A DNA stretch of 64,000 nucleotides from Rhodococcus opacus (GTDB lineage Bacteria; Actinomycetota; Actinomycetes; Mycobacteriales; Mycobacteriaceae): NCBI RefSeq assembly GCF_012396235.1, contig NZ_JAAXPA010000008.1, positions 124,001 to 188,000 of the forward strand, given 5' to 3'. The position numbers and the translations under genes are program-made. Below the pieces are notes generated by a model. It did no database searches, had not been told where the DNA came from, and worked only from the letters and a program-made list of their open reading frames with translations. Of this stretch, positions 28,856 to 38,524 are shown in pieces. Each line of letters starts with the position of its first letter. Positions within the stretch are counted from its first letter, which is position 1.

Positions 28856-30802
28856 ATGGCCACCACAGCTGACCACCTGAGAAGCACACTCGACGGACGC
28901 TGGCGGGAGGTACGCGAGCGTGTCAGGGCGGAACTGTCCGGCTCCCCCGACTTCGCACCGCACTACACCCCCGACCTCGACGAGGCCCGCGCCAAGACGC
29001 TGGCGCAGTTGCGTCTGCTGGCGAGCAACGGCTACGCCGCCGACGGATTCGCGAAAGACCACGGCGGCACCGGTGACGCCGGAGCCGCAGTCACGAGCAT
29101 CGAGATGCTCGCGATGTCGGACCTGTCCCTGATGGTCAAGGCCGGCGTGCAGTGGGGACTGTTCGGCGGCGCGATCGAGAACCTCGGCACCGCGCGCCAC
29201 CACGAGGCGTACGTGAAGCGTCTCGTCGCCCTGGATCTGCTGGGGTGTTTCGCGATGACCGAGACGGGTCACGGCAGCGACGTACAGGCGCTCGAGACCA
29301 CTGCCACGTACGACGCGGACGCGGGCGAATTCGTCATCCACTCCCCCACGCCGTCCTCACGCAAGGACTACATCGGCGGGGCGGCGCAGCACGCGACGAT
29401 GGCGGCCGTGTTCGCGCAGTTGATCACGGGCGGCGAGTCGCAGGGCGTGCACTGCTTCGTGGTACCGATCCGGGACGAGGACGGCAACGACCTCCCCGGC
29501 GTCCACACGTCGGACTGTGGCTACAAGGGTGGGCTTCCCGGTGTCGACAACGGCCGAATCACGTTCGACCAGGTCAGAATTCCGCGCGAGAACCTACTCA
29601 ACAAGTACGCGGACGTGGAACCCGACGGCACGTACACCTCGCCGATCGACAACGCGAACCGCCGATTCTTCACGATGGTGGGCACTCTCGTGCGGGGACG
29701 GGTCACGGTGGGCGGGTCCGCCGGCGCCGCCGCCCGCGTCGCATTGTCGATCGCCACCCGATATGCGTTGCAGCGCAGGCAGTTCAATGCGCCGCAAGCC
29801 GAGGACGAGGTGCTGCTCATGGACTACCTCGTCCACCAGCGCAGGCTGTTCCCGCTGATCGCACGCTCCTACGCGCTCCAGTTCGCCCAGAACGAGCTCG
29901 TCGCCAAGATGCACGAGATCCAGAGCAGTGCCGACGCCGACCCCCAGGAACAGCGTGAGCTCGAGGGCCGCGCCGCCGGGCTCAAGGTCGCGAACACCTG
30001 GCACGCCACCCGTGCGATCCAGGAAGCCCGTGAAGCGTGTGGCGGCGCCGGGTACATGGCCGAGAACCGTCTCACGGCGCTCAAGGCGGACACGGATGTG
30101 TTCACGACGTTCGAGGGCGACAACCACGTCCTGACGCAGCTGGTGGCCAAGGAACTGCTCACGTCCTACGCGGACGAGGTGCGCGGCATGAGCCCCGTCG
30201 AATGGATGCGCTTCGCGGCCACCACGGTCTCCGACGTCGTCAAGAAGCGCACCGCCGCGCAGCAGATCATCCAGACGATCCTCGACACGAGGCAGGACAA
30301 CGAGGAGGACGGCAGCCTCTTCAACCGCGGCACCCAGCTGACGATGTTCGAGGACCGCGAGCAGTACCTGCTCTCGACCGCCGCCCGTCGCCTCCAGGGT
30401 GCGCAGAAGCGCGAGGAGAACCCGTTCGACGCCTTCAATTTCGTGCAGGATCACGTGCTGCACGCCGCGCAGGCGCACATCGACCGGGTCGTGCTCGAGG
30501 CGTTCGTCGCCGGCATCGACGAATGCGAGGACGACGACGCCCGCGACCTGCTGAGCGATGTCTGCGACCTCTACGCGCTGAGCGTGATCGAGGAGGACAA
30601 GGCGTGGTTCATGGAGCACCGGCAGCTGTCGGTGGAGCGGTCGAAGGCGGTGCAGCGGGGAATCAACGAACGTTGCCGGTCGCTGCGGCCGCACGCGCAG
30701 ACGTTGATCGAGGGACTCGGGGTTCCCGAGGCGCTACTCGGCTCCGCGATGCTCGACGGTCCCGGGACCGACACCGTCCGCAAGACCCAGATCTTCCGGT
30801 GA
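28856..30802 (+). CDS. Acyl-CoA dehydrogenase/oxidase family protein
   Basis: 648 aa flavoprotein, longer than the usual 380-400 aa acyl-CoA dehydrogenase and closer to acyl-CoA oxidase-like members. Motifs include CFAMTETGHGSDVQALETTATYD (FAD/substrate loop), YIGGAAQHATMAAVFAQL and ACGGAGYMAENRLTALKADTDVFTTFEGDNHVL near residue 400, which is the Glu-containing active-site block. It would introduce a trans double bond into an acyl-CoA. Monocistronic, with a hairpin just after the stop. The acyl chain specificity is not readable. Confidence 0.9.
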   Translation: MATTADHLRSTLDGRWREVRERVRAELSGSPDFAPHYTPDLDEARAKTLAQLRLLASNGYAADGFAKDHGGTGDAGAAVTSIEMLAMSDLSLMVKAGVQWGLFGGAIENLGTARHHEAYVKRLVALDLLGCFAMTETGHGSDVQALETTATYDADAGEFVIHSPTPSSRKDYIGGAAQHATMAAVFAQLITGGESQGVHCFVVPIRDEDGNDLPGVHTSDCGYKGGLPGVDNGRITFDQVRIPRENLLNKYADVEPDGTYTSPIDNANRRFFTMVGTLVRGRVTVGGSAGAAARVALSIATRYALQRRQFNAPQAEDEVLLMDYLVHQRRLFPLIARSYALQFAQNELVAKMHEIQSSADADPQEQRELEGRAAGLKVANTWHATRAIQEAREACGGAGYMAENRLTALKADTDVFTTFEGDNHVLTQLVAKELLTSYADEVRGMSPVEWMRFAATTVSDVVKKRTAAQQIIQTILDTRQDNEEDGSLFNRGTQLTMFEDREQYLLSTAARRLQGAQKREENPFDAFNFVQDHVLHAAQAHIDRVVLEAFVAGIDECEDDDARDLLSDVCDLYALSVIEEDKAWFMEHRQLSVERSKAVQRGINERCRSLRPHAQTLIEGLGVPEALLGSAMLDGPGTDTVRKTQIFR

Positions 30803-31069
30803 CGAGGACGGCTCGGCGGGTTCGCCCGCCGGGCCGGACCGGAACCGGCGTACCGAGTCGATCACCAGCAACCCCGCGACCGTCAGCAGTCCGGCGGCGA
30901 CGGCGATCCACGACCCCGAATACTCGGTTCCCTCGAAGGAGGGTGCACCCGGCGCCACGGGACCGAACTCCGAGGTGACCTGGGCGTGGTTCCAACACCA
31001 CACCGCGGCGACGACACCGGCCACGGCGCCGATCCACTCCGCTGCCACCACCACGGTCCGGCGGTTCAT
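30734..31069 (-). CDS. Small membrane protein, hypothetical
   Basis: 111 aa with two hydrophobic helices (VVVAAEWIGAVAGVVAAVWCW and WIAVAAGLLTVAGLLVIDSV) and a polar C-terminus. The ATG overlaps the upstream gene's stop (ATGA at 31066-31069), supporting translation. Its 3' end runs 69 bp into the antisense of the acyl-CoA dehydrogenase and through that gene's hairpin, so the C-terminal part may be shorter or misread. I do not recognise the family. Confidence 0.6.
   Translation of the reverse strand: MNRRTVVVAAEWIGAVAGVVAAVWCWNHAQVTSEFGPVAPGAPSFEGTEYSGSWIAVAAGLLTVAGLLVIDSVRRFRSGPAGEPAEPSSSPEDLGLADGVGPGTVEHRGAE
30810..30835 (+). terminator. UUCG-loop hairpin terminator after acyl-CoA dehydrogenase
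   Basis: 11-bp stem (arms 30810-30820 and 30825-30835, one T-G wobble on the plus strand) closed by TTCG, 8 bp after the stop codon. No U-tract. Confidence 0.65.
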
Positions 31070-31566
31070 TCCGCCGACCCGTCCGCCGACTTCGCGAGCA
31101 GCGATTCGAGCTGCGCGCGCAGTGCCACGTCGTCTTTGGCCCACGCCTGCACCAGGGCACCGTCCCGCAGTCGCAGCCCGATGCCCGTCCGCCGGCGGGG
31201 AACCGCGGACAGCTCTCCCAGACTCCGGGCGGTTTCCCACGGCTGCTGCTCGTACGACTCCGGGTCGGCCGGGGGCATGATCTTCACGATCTCGGTGATC
31301 GGCAGGTCTTCGGCGCCCTGCCGCAGCGACGACGTCGTGAGTTCGACGCTGGCATGCCTGCGCGCGGCCACCACCTGCACGTAGACGAAACCGCTGAGCA
31401 GCACCGCGAACAGCGGCAGCGCGAACCAGTGCACCACCGGGCCGGTGAGCAGTTCGATGATCAATGCGATCAGGCAGAACACCGGACCGAACGCCACCAT
31501 CCGCCAGCGGGCGCCGGGCTCACTGAACAAGACGGCTGGTTCGCTCACACGCTCATCCTGCGACAT
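31066..31566 (-). CDS. DUF3093-like membrane protein
   Basis: 166 aa. Two adjacent hydrophobic helices (RMVAFGPVFCLIALIIELLTGPVV and FALPLFAVLLSGFVYVQVVAA) are followed by a soluble PH-like domain (ASVELTTSSLRQGAEDLPITEIVKIMPP and IGLRLRDGALVQAW). This layout fits actinobacterial DUF3093 proteins. Coupled by ATGA overlap to the 111-aa protein gene. Function unknown. Confidence 0.7.
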   Translation of the reverse strand: MSQDERVSEPAVLFSEPGARWRMVAFGPVFCLIALIIELLTGPVVHWFALPLFAVLLSGFVYVQVVAARRHASVELTTSSLRQGAEDLPITEIVKIMPPADPESYEQQPWETARSLGELSAVPRRRTGIGLRLRDGALVQAWAKDDVALRAQLESLLAKSADGSAE

Positions 31567-31595
31567 CGTGGCCCGCGAGGAAAACGTGAGGCACG

Positions 31596-31712
31596 TCAGG
31601 AGAGGGCGCCCGGGATCACGACGAGCAACAGGGTCAGCAGTACGAAGGCCACGATGAGGGCGAACATCAGTGCTTCCTTGCGAGACCCGTGTGCTCGATC
31701 GTCAGCGCGCAT
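31596..31712 (-). CDS. 38-aa single-span membrane microprotein
   Basis: The 38 residues comprise a charged N-terminus (MRADDRAHGSRKEAL) and one transmembrane helix (MFALIVAFVLLTLLLVVIPG). A purine-rich GAAGGA lies about 9 nt upstream of the ATG. No family recognised; many short membrane proteins of this kind modulate larger complexes. Confidence 0.5.
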   Translation of the reverse strand: MRADDRAHGSRKEALMFALIVAFVLLTLLLVVIPGALS

Positions 31713-31803
31713 GGAGAAAAGTCCTTCGGTCGAAATGAAGTCTGCGGTCTGCCCTTGTGACGTACTTCACGGTACATCTTTATATTTCACGAGCAAATCG
31801 AAG

Positions 31804-32409
31804 CTACTCGGCGGAGGGGGGCAACCTCAGGAAGTAGCTGTTGGAATCCTTGCGGTGCATCAGCACGACGGCGCCGACGGCCACCACGGCCTGGAGAATC
31901 TGCACGCCGCCCAGAGCGAGCGCGGTGCCGCTCCCGTCGGATCCGATGCCGAAGAGCACCGGGACGGTCCACACCACCATCATCACGCACGCGATGGTGA
32001 GCAGCATCCGGGCCCAGTTCCGGCCCTTACGCATGAAACGCACGAACAGGAGGAACAGCCCGGTGAGGATCAGGATGAGGACGACCGTGAATCCGATACC
32101 CACGTAGAACAGCGACTCCACGCTGTCGCGGCTCATGTCGACCTCGCCGGAGGTAACGCTGGGGTTGTTCATCAGTTCGTCGACGAACGTCGACTTCTCC
32201 CCCACCACCAGAACCATCGCGGCCAGCGCCTGGATCAGACCGAGCCCGGCCACCGCCCACAGCAGCTGCGCCGCGGTGCCCACGTCGACCGGTGCCGGAC
32301 GTTCCGGCTTCGGCTGCGGCACCGGCGGGGGGTACGGCAAATTGTGCGGAGACGGGCCCTGCTGGTGCGGTGCCTGGTGCGGCGGTGTCGGTGGCCACTG
32401 CTGGGTCAT
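31804..32409 (-). CDS. Proline-rich-N-terminus membrane protein
   Basis: 201 aa. A cytoplasmic Pro/Gln/His-rich N-terminus (about residues 1-40) is followed by four hydrophobic segments: LLWAVAGLGLIQALAAMVLVV, FYVGIGFTVVLILILTGLFLLFV, MLLTIACVMMVVWTVPVLFG and GGVQILQAVVAVGAVVLM. Similar layouts occur in many actinobacterial membrane proteins; no function is assigned. It lies 28 bp downstream of hemB on the same strand side but is likely transcribed separately or as read-through. Confidence 0.7.
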   Translation of the reverse strand: MTQQWPPTPPHQAPHQQGPSPHNLPYPPPVPQPKPERPAPVDVGTAAQLLWAVAGLGLIQALAAMVLVVGEKSTFVDELMNNPSVTSGEVDMSRDSVESLFYVGIGFTVVLILILTGLFLLFVRFMRKGRNWARMLLTIACVMMVVWTVPVLFGIGSDGSGTALALGGVQILQAVVAVGAVVLMHRKDSNSYFLRLPPSAE

Positions 32410-32437
32410 GGCACTACCGTATCCGCCGACGAAACGA

Positions 32438-33418
32438 TCACAACCAGCCGGCCGCTTCGGTCGCCCAGTACGTCAGCACGACGTCCGCGCCTGCGCGGCG
32501 GATACTGGTCAGCGATTCGAGGATCGCGGCGTCCCGGTCGATCCAGCCGTTCTGTGCGGCGGCCGTGATCATGGAGTACTCGCCCGAGATCTGATACGCC
32601 GCAACGGGGACGGGCGAACGGTCCGCCGTCTCGCGCAGGACGTCCAGGTAGGACATCGCCGGCTTCACCATCACCATGTCGGCACCCTCGTCGATGTCGA
32701 GGTCGACCTCGCGCAGCGATTCCCGGCGATTGGCCGAATCCTGTTGGTAGGTGCGGCGATCACCCTGCAACGACGAACCGACGGCCTCACGGAACGGGCC
32801 GTAGAACGCCGATGCGTACTTCGCCGAGTACGCGAGTTGACCGACGTCGGCGTAGCCCGCGTCGTCGAGTGCCTTGCGGATGGCGGCGACCTGGCCGTCC
32901 ATCATTCCGCTCGGACCGAGCAGATGCGCGCCGGCCTCGGCCTGCGCGACCGCCATGTCGACGTACCGCTGCAGTGTGAGGTCGTTGTCCACCGCACCGC
33001 TCGCGTCGAGAACACCGCAGTGACCGTGGTCGGTGAACTCGTCCAGGCAGGTGTCCGCCATGACCACCGTCGCATCGCCGACTTCGTCTGCGAGCCAGCG
33101 CAATCCGCGGTTCAGGATGCCGTCCGGATCGGATGCACCGGAACCCTCGGCGTCCTTGTCGTCGGGACGCGGCACCCCGAAGAGCATGAGTCCACCGAGT
33201 CCCGCCTCGACCGCCTCCCTCGCCGCCCGCCGCAGCGAGTCGGGTGTGTGCTGGAAGACACCGGGCATCGACGAGATCTCACGAGGCTCGTCGATACCGT
33301 CCGCGACGAACATCGGCAACACGAGATGCCGTGGCTCGAGCGAAGTCTCGGCGACGAGACGACGCAGGGCCGGTGTCCGGCGAAGCCGTCGCGGTCGGTG
33401 GGTCGGGAACAAGGACAT
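32438..33418 (-). CDS. hemB: Delta-aminolevulinic acid dehydratase (porphobilinogen synthase)
   Basis: 326 aa TIM-barrel enzyme condensing two 5-aminolevulinates to porphobilinogen. Active-site lysines lie in [17 protein letters not shown] and [12 protein letters not shown]. The metal-binding region [17 protein letters not shown] carries Cys residues expected in zinc- or magnesium-requiring types. Start is ATG at 33418. It is the last gene of the rex-hemA-hemC-hemD run, separated from hemD by 72 bp with two inverted repeats. Confidence 0.97.
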   Translation of the reverse strand: MSLFPTHRPRRLRRTPALRRLVAETSLEPRHLVLPMFVADGIDEPREISSMPGVFQHTPDSLRRAAREAVEAGLGGLMLFGVPRPDDKDAEGSGASDPDGILNRGLRWLADEVGDATVVMADTCLDEFTDHGHCGVLDASGAVDNDLTLQRYVDMAVAQAEAGAHLLGPSGMMDGQVAAIRKALDDAGYADVGQLAYSAKYASAFYGPFREAVGSSLQGDRRTYQQDSANRRESLREVDLDIDEGADMVMVKPAMSYLDVLRETADRSPVPVAAYQISGEYSMITAAAQNGWIDRDAAILESLTSIRRAGADVVLTYWATEAAGWL

Positions 33419-33437
33419 GCCCTCCTTCGTCGGGCCC

Positions 33438-33477
33438 GTGCGCCTTTTTGGCAGTGGGAACAACCAAAAAGGCGCAC
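33438..33477. repeat. 14-bp perfect inverted repeat between hemD and hemB
   Basis: Arms GTGCGCCTTTTTGG (33438-33451) and CCAAAAAGGCGCAC (33464-33477), loop of 12 nt. A second hairpin, AGGCGC-GTA-GCGCCT (33478-33492), overlaps the hemD stop. In the hem transcript both precede the hemB start. The T-run sits in the stem, not after it, so this is not a classical terminator. Confidence 0.7.
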
Positions 33478-33490
33478 AGGCGCGTAGCGC

Positions 33491-35056
33491 CTATCGCCGA
33501 GCGCGGGACTTCTTGCGCGGCGGGGGCAGTGCGCCCTCGGCACGCAGGCGCGCGGCGTGCTCGGCGAGAGCCTCCACCAGCGGGCCGACCTGAGCGGTCT
33601 CCGGCTGCACGTCCACGCGCAGGCCGAACTCGATGGCCGTCTCGGCGGTCTTCGGACCGATGCAGGCAACGAGGGTGCGCGCGTGCGGCTTTCCGGCGAT
33701 GCCGACGAGGTTGCGCACCGTCGAGGACGAGGTGAAGCAGACGGCGTCGAACCCACCGGTCTTGATCATCTCGCGGGTCTCGGCCGGCGGCGGCGCAGCC
33801 CGGACGGTGCGGTAGGCGGTGACGTCGTCGATTTCCCAGCCTCGTTCGCGCAGGCCCTCGGCCAGCGTCTCGGTGGCGATGTCGGCGCGGGGCAGCAGAA
33901 CCCGGTTGACCGGGTCGAACACGTCGTCGTACGGGGCGAATTCGGCCAGCAGGCCTTCGCTCGACTGCTCGCCGGAGGGCACGAGTTCGGGGTTGATTCC
34001 GAACGAGCGCACCTTGGCGGCCGTGGCCTCACCGATGCAGGCGATCTTGACGCCGGAGAACGCGCGGGCGTCGAGCCCGAACTCCTCGAACTTCTCCCAC
34101 ACCGCACGCACCGCGTTGGTGGACGTGAAGACCACCCACTGGTACCGGCCGTCGACGAGGCCCTTCACGGACCGTTCCATCTGCGCCGGGCTGCGGGGCG
34201 GCTCGACGGCGATGGTGGGCACCTCGATCGGAATGGCGCCGTGCGTGACGAGGCGGTCGCTCATTTCGCCTGCCTGATCCTTGGTGCGCGGCACCAGGAC
34301 CTTCCAGCCGTACAGTGCGCGCGACTCCCACCAGGACATCTTGTTGCGCTGGGCGACGACCTTGCCGACCGTCACGACCAGCGAACCGACCAGTTCGGAA
34401 CCGGCCTCGTTCAGCGTCGCGAGGGTTGCCTCCACGGTGCGCTGCTGGCGGGTGGTGCCGCGGACCGTGATGGCGGCCGGGGTCTGCGGAGCCAGGCCGT
34501 GCTCGACGAGGGCGCTCGCCGTCTCGGCGAGATGACCCGACGTGGCATGCAGGACCAGCGGTCCGGGTGCGGCGGCCAGGGCAGCCCAGTCGACCTCGCC
34601 GCGGACGTCGGCCTCGGTGTGTCCCGACCCCAGTGCCATACCGGCGTAGGACGGGACGGCGGACGCGGACGGCAGGCCCGGCAGGACCTCGAACTGCACC
34701 TGGGTGCGGGCGACGGCGGTGACCTCGGCGATCACGGAGTCAGTGGTCAGCGGGTCGCCGGACACCAGCCGCACGACGTCGTGGCCGTTCTTCGCCTCGT
34801 GGACGAGGGTCTTCGCGACCTCCGCCGGCTCACCCAGTGCGGGACGGACCTCCGCGAGCGGCTCACCGGTCTCGGCGTCGACGCCCAGGTCGGTGCCCAC
34901 CAGGACCGTGACGCCCTTGTCGACGTCGGGGTCGGTGAAGGCGAGGGTCGCTGCGGCAAGGACGTCCCGTGCGTGCACGGTGAGCAGTGCCGGATCGCCC
35001 GGTCCGGATCCCACGAACAGGATTCGTCCGGGGGTGTTCTTACGGACTCGGCTCAT
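33491..35056 (-). CDS. hemD: Uroporphyrinogen-III methyltransferase/synthase fusion (CobA-HemD)
   Basis: 521 aa fusion. Residues 1 to about 235 are a tetrapyrrole methylase with GSGPGDPALLTVHARDVL and the VRLVSGDPLTTDS loop. Residues about 250-515 form the uroporphyrinogen-III synthase domain, from LYGWKVLVPRTKDQAGEMS through VVFTSTNAVRAVWEKF to AVCFTSSSTVRNLVG. It closes hydroxymethylbilane to uroporphyrinogen III and may methylate it towards siroheme/cobalamin. The C-terminus is Arg/Lys-rich. ATG start at 35056, 75 bp downstream of hemC. This fusion is common in actinobacteria. Confidence 0.95.
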   Translation of the reverse strand: MSRVRKNTPGRILFVGSGPGDPALLTVHARDVLAAATLAFTDPDVDKGVTVLVGTDLGVDAETGEPLAEVRPALGEPAEVAKTLVHEAKNGHDVVRLVSGDPLTTDSVIAEVTAVARTQVQFEVLPGLPSASAVPSYAGMALGSGHTEADVRGEVDWAALAAAPGPLVLHATSGHLAETASALVEHGLAPQTPAAITVRGTTRQQRTVEATLATLNEAGSELVGSLVVTVGKVVAQRNKMSWWESRALYGWKVLVPRTKDQAGEMSDRLVTHGAIPIEVPTIAVEPPRSPAQMERSVKGLVDGRYQWVVFTSTNAVRAVWEKFEEFGLDARAFSGVKIACIGEATAAKVRSFGINPELVPSGEQSSEGLLAEFAPYDDVFDPVNRVLLPRADIATETLAEGLRERGWEIDDVTAYRTVRAAPPPAETREMIKTGGFDAVCFTSSSTVRNLVGIAGKPHARTLVACIGPKTAETAIEFGLRVDVQPETAQVGPLVEALAEHAARLRAEGALPPPRKKSRARR

Positions 35057-35131
35057 CGGTAATTCTCCAGTGCGATCATGTGTCGAGATGGGTACAGGAA
35101 GCGGATCGGCCGATCAGTCGGCCTTCGCACA

Positions 35132-36097
35132 TCAAACATCGGCATCACCGGCCTCGGTGACATTCATCAGCTCCCGCGCACCGAGCTCGAGAAGCTCACG
35201 CGCGACGGAGCGGCCGAGTTCTTCGGCGTTCTCCGGGGAGCCCACGGCCCCCGTGCGTATGACGTCGGAACCGTCGATGGCTGCGGCGCAGCCCCGGACG
35301 GACAGTTCGTCGAAGATGTGGCCGTCGTCGTCGAGTGATTCGACGACCTCAGCGATGGCGCCGACGGGCGCGGTGCAGCCGGCCTCGAGCTCCGCGAGCA
35401 GTGCGCGTTCCGCCGTGACGGCGGCGCGGCTGTTCGGGTCGTCGAGCTCCGACAGGATCGCGACGAGCGCTGTGTTCGCCGACAGGCATTCGACGGCGAG
35501 CGCGCCCTGCGCGGGTGCGGGCAGCATCTGGACCGGTTCGATGGACTCGGTGATCAGGTCCAGTCGTCCGATCCGCGCCAGGCCCGCTCGGGCGAGGACG
35601 ACGGCGTCGAGTTCGCCGGACTCGACCTTGCCGAGGCGCCGCTGCAGGTTGCCGCGCAGCGGGCGGATGTCGAGGCCGAGGCCCAGCGCCCGGAGCTGCG
35701 ACGTGCGCCGCGGTGCGGACGTGCCGACCTTCGAACCGGCGGGCAGTTCACCGAGTACCAGTCCGTCGCGGGCCACGAGCGCGTCGCGGGGATCCTCGCG
35801 CGGCGGGATGGCGGCAATGGTGAACCGTTCGTCGGGGGCGGTCGGCAGGTCCTTGTAGGAGTGGACGGCCACGTCGACGCGTCCGTCGGCGAGCGCTTCC
35901 CGGAGTTCGGCGGTGAAGACGCCGACTCCGATCTTCTCCACCGATTCCATGGACTGGTCGCCCTTGGTCTTGATGATGACGAGTTCGGCGTCGTGCCCGG
36001 CCGAGATCAGTGCGTCACGCACGGTTCCGGCCTGGGTGGTCGCGAGCTCACTCCCACGGGTTCCGATCCGCAGCGTACGGGTGCCGACGGCGCTCAT
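35132..36097 (-). CDS. hemC: Hydroxymethylbilane synthase (porphobilinogen deaminase)
   Basis: 321 aa enzyme polymerising four porphobilinogens. The N-terminus [16 protein letters not shown]-type block (here [14 protein letters not shown]), [13 protein letters not shown] and the dipyrromethane cofactor cysteine in [11 protein letters not shown] (about residue 245) are all present. The ATG overlaps the hemA stop as ATGA (36094-36097). Confidence 0.97.
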   Translation of the reverse strand: MSAVGTRTLRIGTRGSELATTQAGTVRDALISAGHDAELVIIKTKGDQSMESVEKIGVGVFTAELREALADGRVDVAVHSYKDLPTAPDERFTIAAIPPREDPRDALVARDGLVLGELPAGSKVGTSAPRRTSQLRALGLGLDIRPLRGNLQRRLGKVESGELDAVVLARAGLARIGRLDLITESIEPVQMLPAPAQGALAVECLSANTALVAILSELDDPNSRAAVTAERALLAELEAGCTAPVGAIAEVVESLDDDGHIFDELSVRGCAAAIDGSDVIRTGAVGSPENAEELGRSVARELLELGARELMNVTEAGDADV

Positions 36098-37533
36098 GCC
36101 TGCGATTCCTTCCCATGGTTGTCGTCTGTGACGAAGCGGCGCAGGCGCGGGTCCTGGCCGGCGATGAAGCCATCCGTGATGTCGATGGCGCTCAGGTCGG
36201 TGGCGCCGCCGAGGTCGGTGGGCTTGGCGACGGCCTCGACGGACCCGGGGCTGAGTTCGAACAGCTCACGCAGGGCGGCGGCGTAGGAGTCGCCACCGGG
36301 TGCGGAGGCGAGCTGCTTCACCCTGACCGTGGGAGCGTGGAGGAGTTTGTCGACCACTCGCCGCACGGTGCGTGCGACCTCGTCGCGCTCGGGGTCGTCG
36401 AGTCCGGGCAGACGCGAATCCAGTCGCATCAGTTCCGCCTCGACCACGTCCGCGGCGCGCTGGCGCAGGGCGGTGACGGTCGGCGTGACCTCCGCCAGCC
36501 GCTGGCCGGCGAGGTAGTTGGCGAGTTCGGCAGCGACGATCGTCCGGGCGGCGTCGGCGTCGGATGCGGCGGCGCCTGCGGCGGGATCGCGCTGCAGCGA
36601 TTCCATGTCGAGGACGGTGACCCCGGGCAGGCCCGACACGGCGGGCTCCACGTCGCGGGGCAGTCCGAGGTCGCAGATGACGAGGGGGCGTTCGGCGTCG
36701 CGGCCGGGCTGTGCCAGCGCCCGGTGGGTGTCCGCGAGCGTGACGACGGCGCCGACCGCGCCGGTACAGGTCACGAGGACGTCCGCCTGGGCCATCGCGG
36801 CCGGGAGTTCACTCAGCTCGAGGGCATCCGCCTCCACACCGTTGGACCGGGCGGTGTCGGCGAGGTGCTCCGCACGCTCCTTGGTGCGATTCACGACGAC
36901 GATGCGGCCGATCCCGGCACGCGTGAGGTGCGCGACCGACAGGCCACCCATGGATCCGGCGCCGACCACGACGGCGGTGCGTCCGGCCAGTCCGCCGTCG
37001 CCGACGATGCCGGCAGCCCGGTCGAGGGCCACGGACACGACGGACGCGCCCGCCGAGTCGATGCCCGTCTCCGAGTGCACCCGCTTGCCGACGCGCAGCG
37101 CCTGCTGCGCGAGTTCGTGCAGCGTGCGGCCCGCGGCCTGCTGGGCGTCGGACGACGCGTAGGCGGTCCTGATCTGCCCCAGGATCTGCTGCTCGCCGAT
37201 CACCATCGAGTCGAGGCCGCTGGCCACGGCGAACAGGTGCTCCGCCGCCGCCTCGCTGTAGCGGACGTACGCGTGCCGGTGCAGATCGGTGAGATCCAGT
37301 CCGGAGTGGTCGGCAAGCAATTCGCCGACCTCGGACAGCGCACCGTGGAACGCATCGACGACGGCGTAGATCTCCACCCGGTTGCAGGTGGAGACGATCA
37401 TCGCCTCCGAGATGTGCGACGACGCCAGAAGCTTGTCCGTCAGCTTCGGGCGATCGGTGTCGGTGACAGCTACCCGCTCGAGAACCGGCACCGGGGCCGT
37501 CCTGTGCGAGACCCCGACAAGCAGAACACTCAC
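36094..37533 (-). CDS. hemA: Glutamyl-tRNA reductase
   Basis: 479 aa. First committed enzyme of C5-pathway tetrapyrrole synthesis, reducing Glu-tRNA to glutamate-1-semialdehyde. N-terminal block [19 protein letters not shown], the catalytic cysteine in [14 protein letters not shown] (about residue 50), the NADPH fold [17 protein letters not shown] and the C-terminal dimerisation domain are visible. GTG start overlaps the rex stop (GTGA). Product is used by hemL at 22-23 kb. Confidence 0.97.
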   Translation of the reverse strand: MSVLLVGVSHRTAPVPVLERVAVTDTDRPKLTDKLLASSHISEAMIVSTCNRVEIYAVVDAFHGALSEVGELLADHSGLDLTDLHRHAYVRYSEAAAEHLFAVASGLDSMVIGEQQILGQIRTAYASSDAQQAAGRTLHELAQQALRVGKRVHSETGIDSAGASVVSVALDRAAGIVGDGGLAGRTAVVVGAGSMGGLSVAHLTRAGIGRIVVVNRTKERAEHLADTARSNGVEADALELSELPAAMAQADVLVTCTGAVGAVVTLADTHRALAQPGRDAERPLVICDLGLPRDVEPAVSGLPGVTVLDMESLQRDPAAGAAASDADAARTIVAAELANYLAGQRLAEVTPTVTALRQRAADVVEAELMRLDSRLPGLDDPERDEVARTVRRVVDKLLHAPTVRVKQLASAPGGDSYAAALRELFELSPGSVEAVAKPTDLGGATDLSAIDITDGFIAGQDPRLRRFVTDDNHGKESQA

Positions 37534-38357
37534 GGCGCGATCACTGATCCGTTTCTTGGTGCGGTGGACGGGACAGCCGAATGTCCGATGCGGACGCGGG
37601 GAGCGGTGGGGACCGATTCCGTGTTGCGTGCGCTGTTGAACGAGAGGACCTGCATTTCGACCGCGAGGTCGACGCGGCGCATCTCGACGTGATCGGGGAC
37701 GTCGAGCGAAGTCGGGGAGAAGCTGAGGATGCAGCGCAGTCCGGCGCGCACCAGACGGTCGGCGACTTCCTGCGCCGCCTCGTCGGGCGTCGAGATGACA
37801 CCGATGGTGGCCTCGAGTTCGGCGCAGGCCTGTTCGAGTTCGTCGACGTGCCGCACGGTGAGGTCGCCCACCGGCGCACCGACCCGCGCCGGGTCGCTGT
37901 CGAACAGTCCGACCATGGAGAACCCGCGACGGCCGAAGCCGCCGTAGCCGGCGAGCGCCTGGCCGAGGTTTCCGACGCCGACGAGCACCACCTTGTGTCC
38001 GCGGTCCAGGCCGAGTGCTCGCTCGATGCGGGCCCGCAGGCGCGTCACGTCGTAGCCGACGCCGCGCACACCGTTCGGCCCCAGGAAGGAAAGGTCCTTG
38101 CGGAGCTTCGCGGAACCGACACCGGAAGCGGCGGCGAGTTCTTCGCTCGAGACGATGATCGTGCCGCGTTCCGTCAGCACTCCGAGGACCCGCAGGTACG
38201 TCGCGAGGCGCGTCACCGTAGCCTGGGGGATGTCCCGCGATTCGGGGAGCGGAGCCGCGCCGGCGACCGAGGGGGCCGGAGACCCGACCACAGACTGCCC
38301 GACCGCCCCCGTGACGCCAGGGGCCACAGACCCATGCGTCTGGTGCGTTTCGGTCAC
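37530..38357 (-). CDS. rex: Redox-sensing transcriptional repressor Rex
   Basis: 275 aa. A disordered N-terminus of about 40 residues is followed by a winged helix ([46 protein letters not shown]) and a Rossmann domain with [19 protein letters not shown]. Rex binds DNA when the NADH/NAD+ ratio is low. GTG at 38357 has GAGGAG about 8 nt upstream, better than an ATG nine codons earlier. First gene of the rex-hem operon, with a Rex-type operator 81-98 bp upstream. Confidence 0.95.
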   Translation of the reverse strand: MTETHQTHGSVAPGVTGAVGQSVVGSPAPSVAGAAPLPESRDIPQATVTRLATYLRVLGVLTERGTIIVSSEELAAASGVGSAKLRKDLSFLGPNGVRGVGYDVTRLRARIERALGLDRGHKVVLVGVGNLGQALAGYGGFGRRGFSMVGLFDSDPARVGAPVGDLTVRHVDELEQACAELEATIGVISTPDEAAQEVADRLVRAGLRCILSFSPTSLDVPDHVEMRRVDLAVEMQVLSFNSARNTESVPTAPRVRIGHSAVPSTAPRNGSVIAP

Positions 38358-38437
38358 GTCGTTGGCTCCTCGTCCGACCGGCATTCGATGCCGTTCTTCA
38401 CGATGCTCCGGGGAATTGTTCACACCACGGTAACTGC

Positions 38438-38455
38438 TTGTGAACCCATGCACAA
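38438..38455. promoter_or_regulatory. Rex operator (ROP) upstream of rex-hem operon
   Basis: TTGTGAACCCATGCACAA fits the 18-bp Rex consensus TTGTGAA-N4-TTCACAA with one mismatch in the 14 conserved positions. On the minus strand it begins TTGTGC and is 17 bp from TACCGT, so it may overlap a -35 element. A further GTTCACA half-site lies at 38419-38425. Confidence 0.75.
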
Positions 38456-38524
38456 AGTCGCTGCGACTGCGCGACATGCGGTCCTACCTGCACGGCATCG
38501 GAAGATCCCACTTTTAGGGTTCCC

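Noticed and set aside
33438-33477. Inverted repeat as an intrinsic terminator of hemD
   Set aside because: The T-run is within the stem and no U-tract follows, and hemB lies just downstream as part of the pathway.
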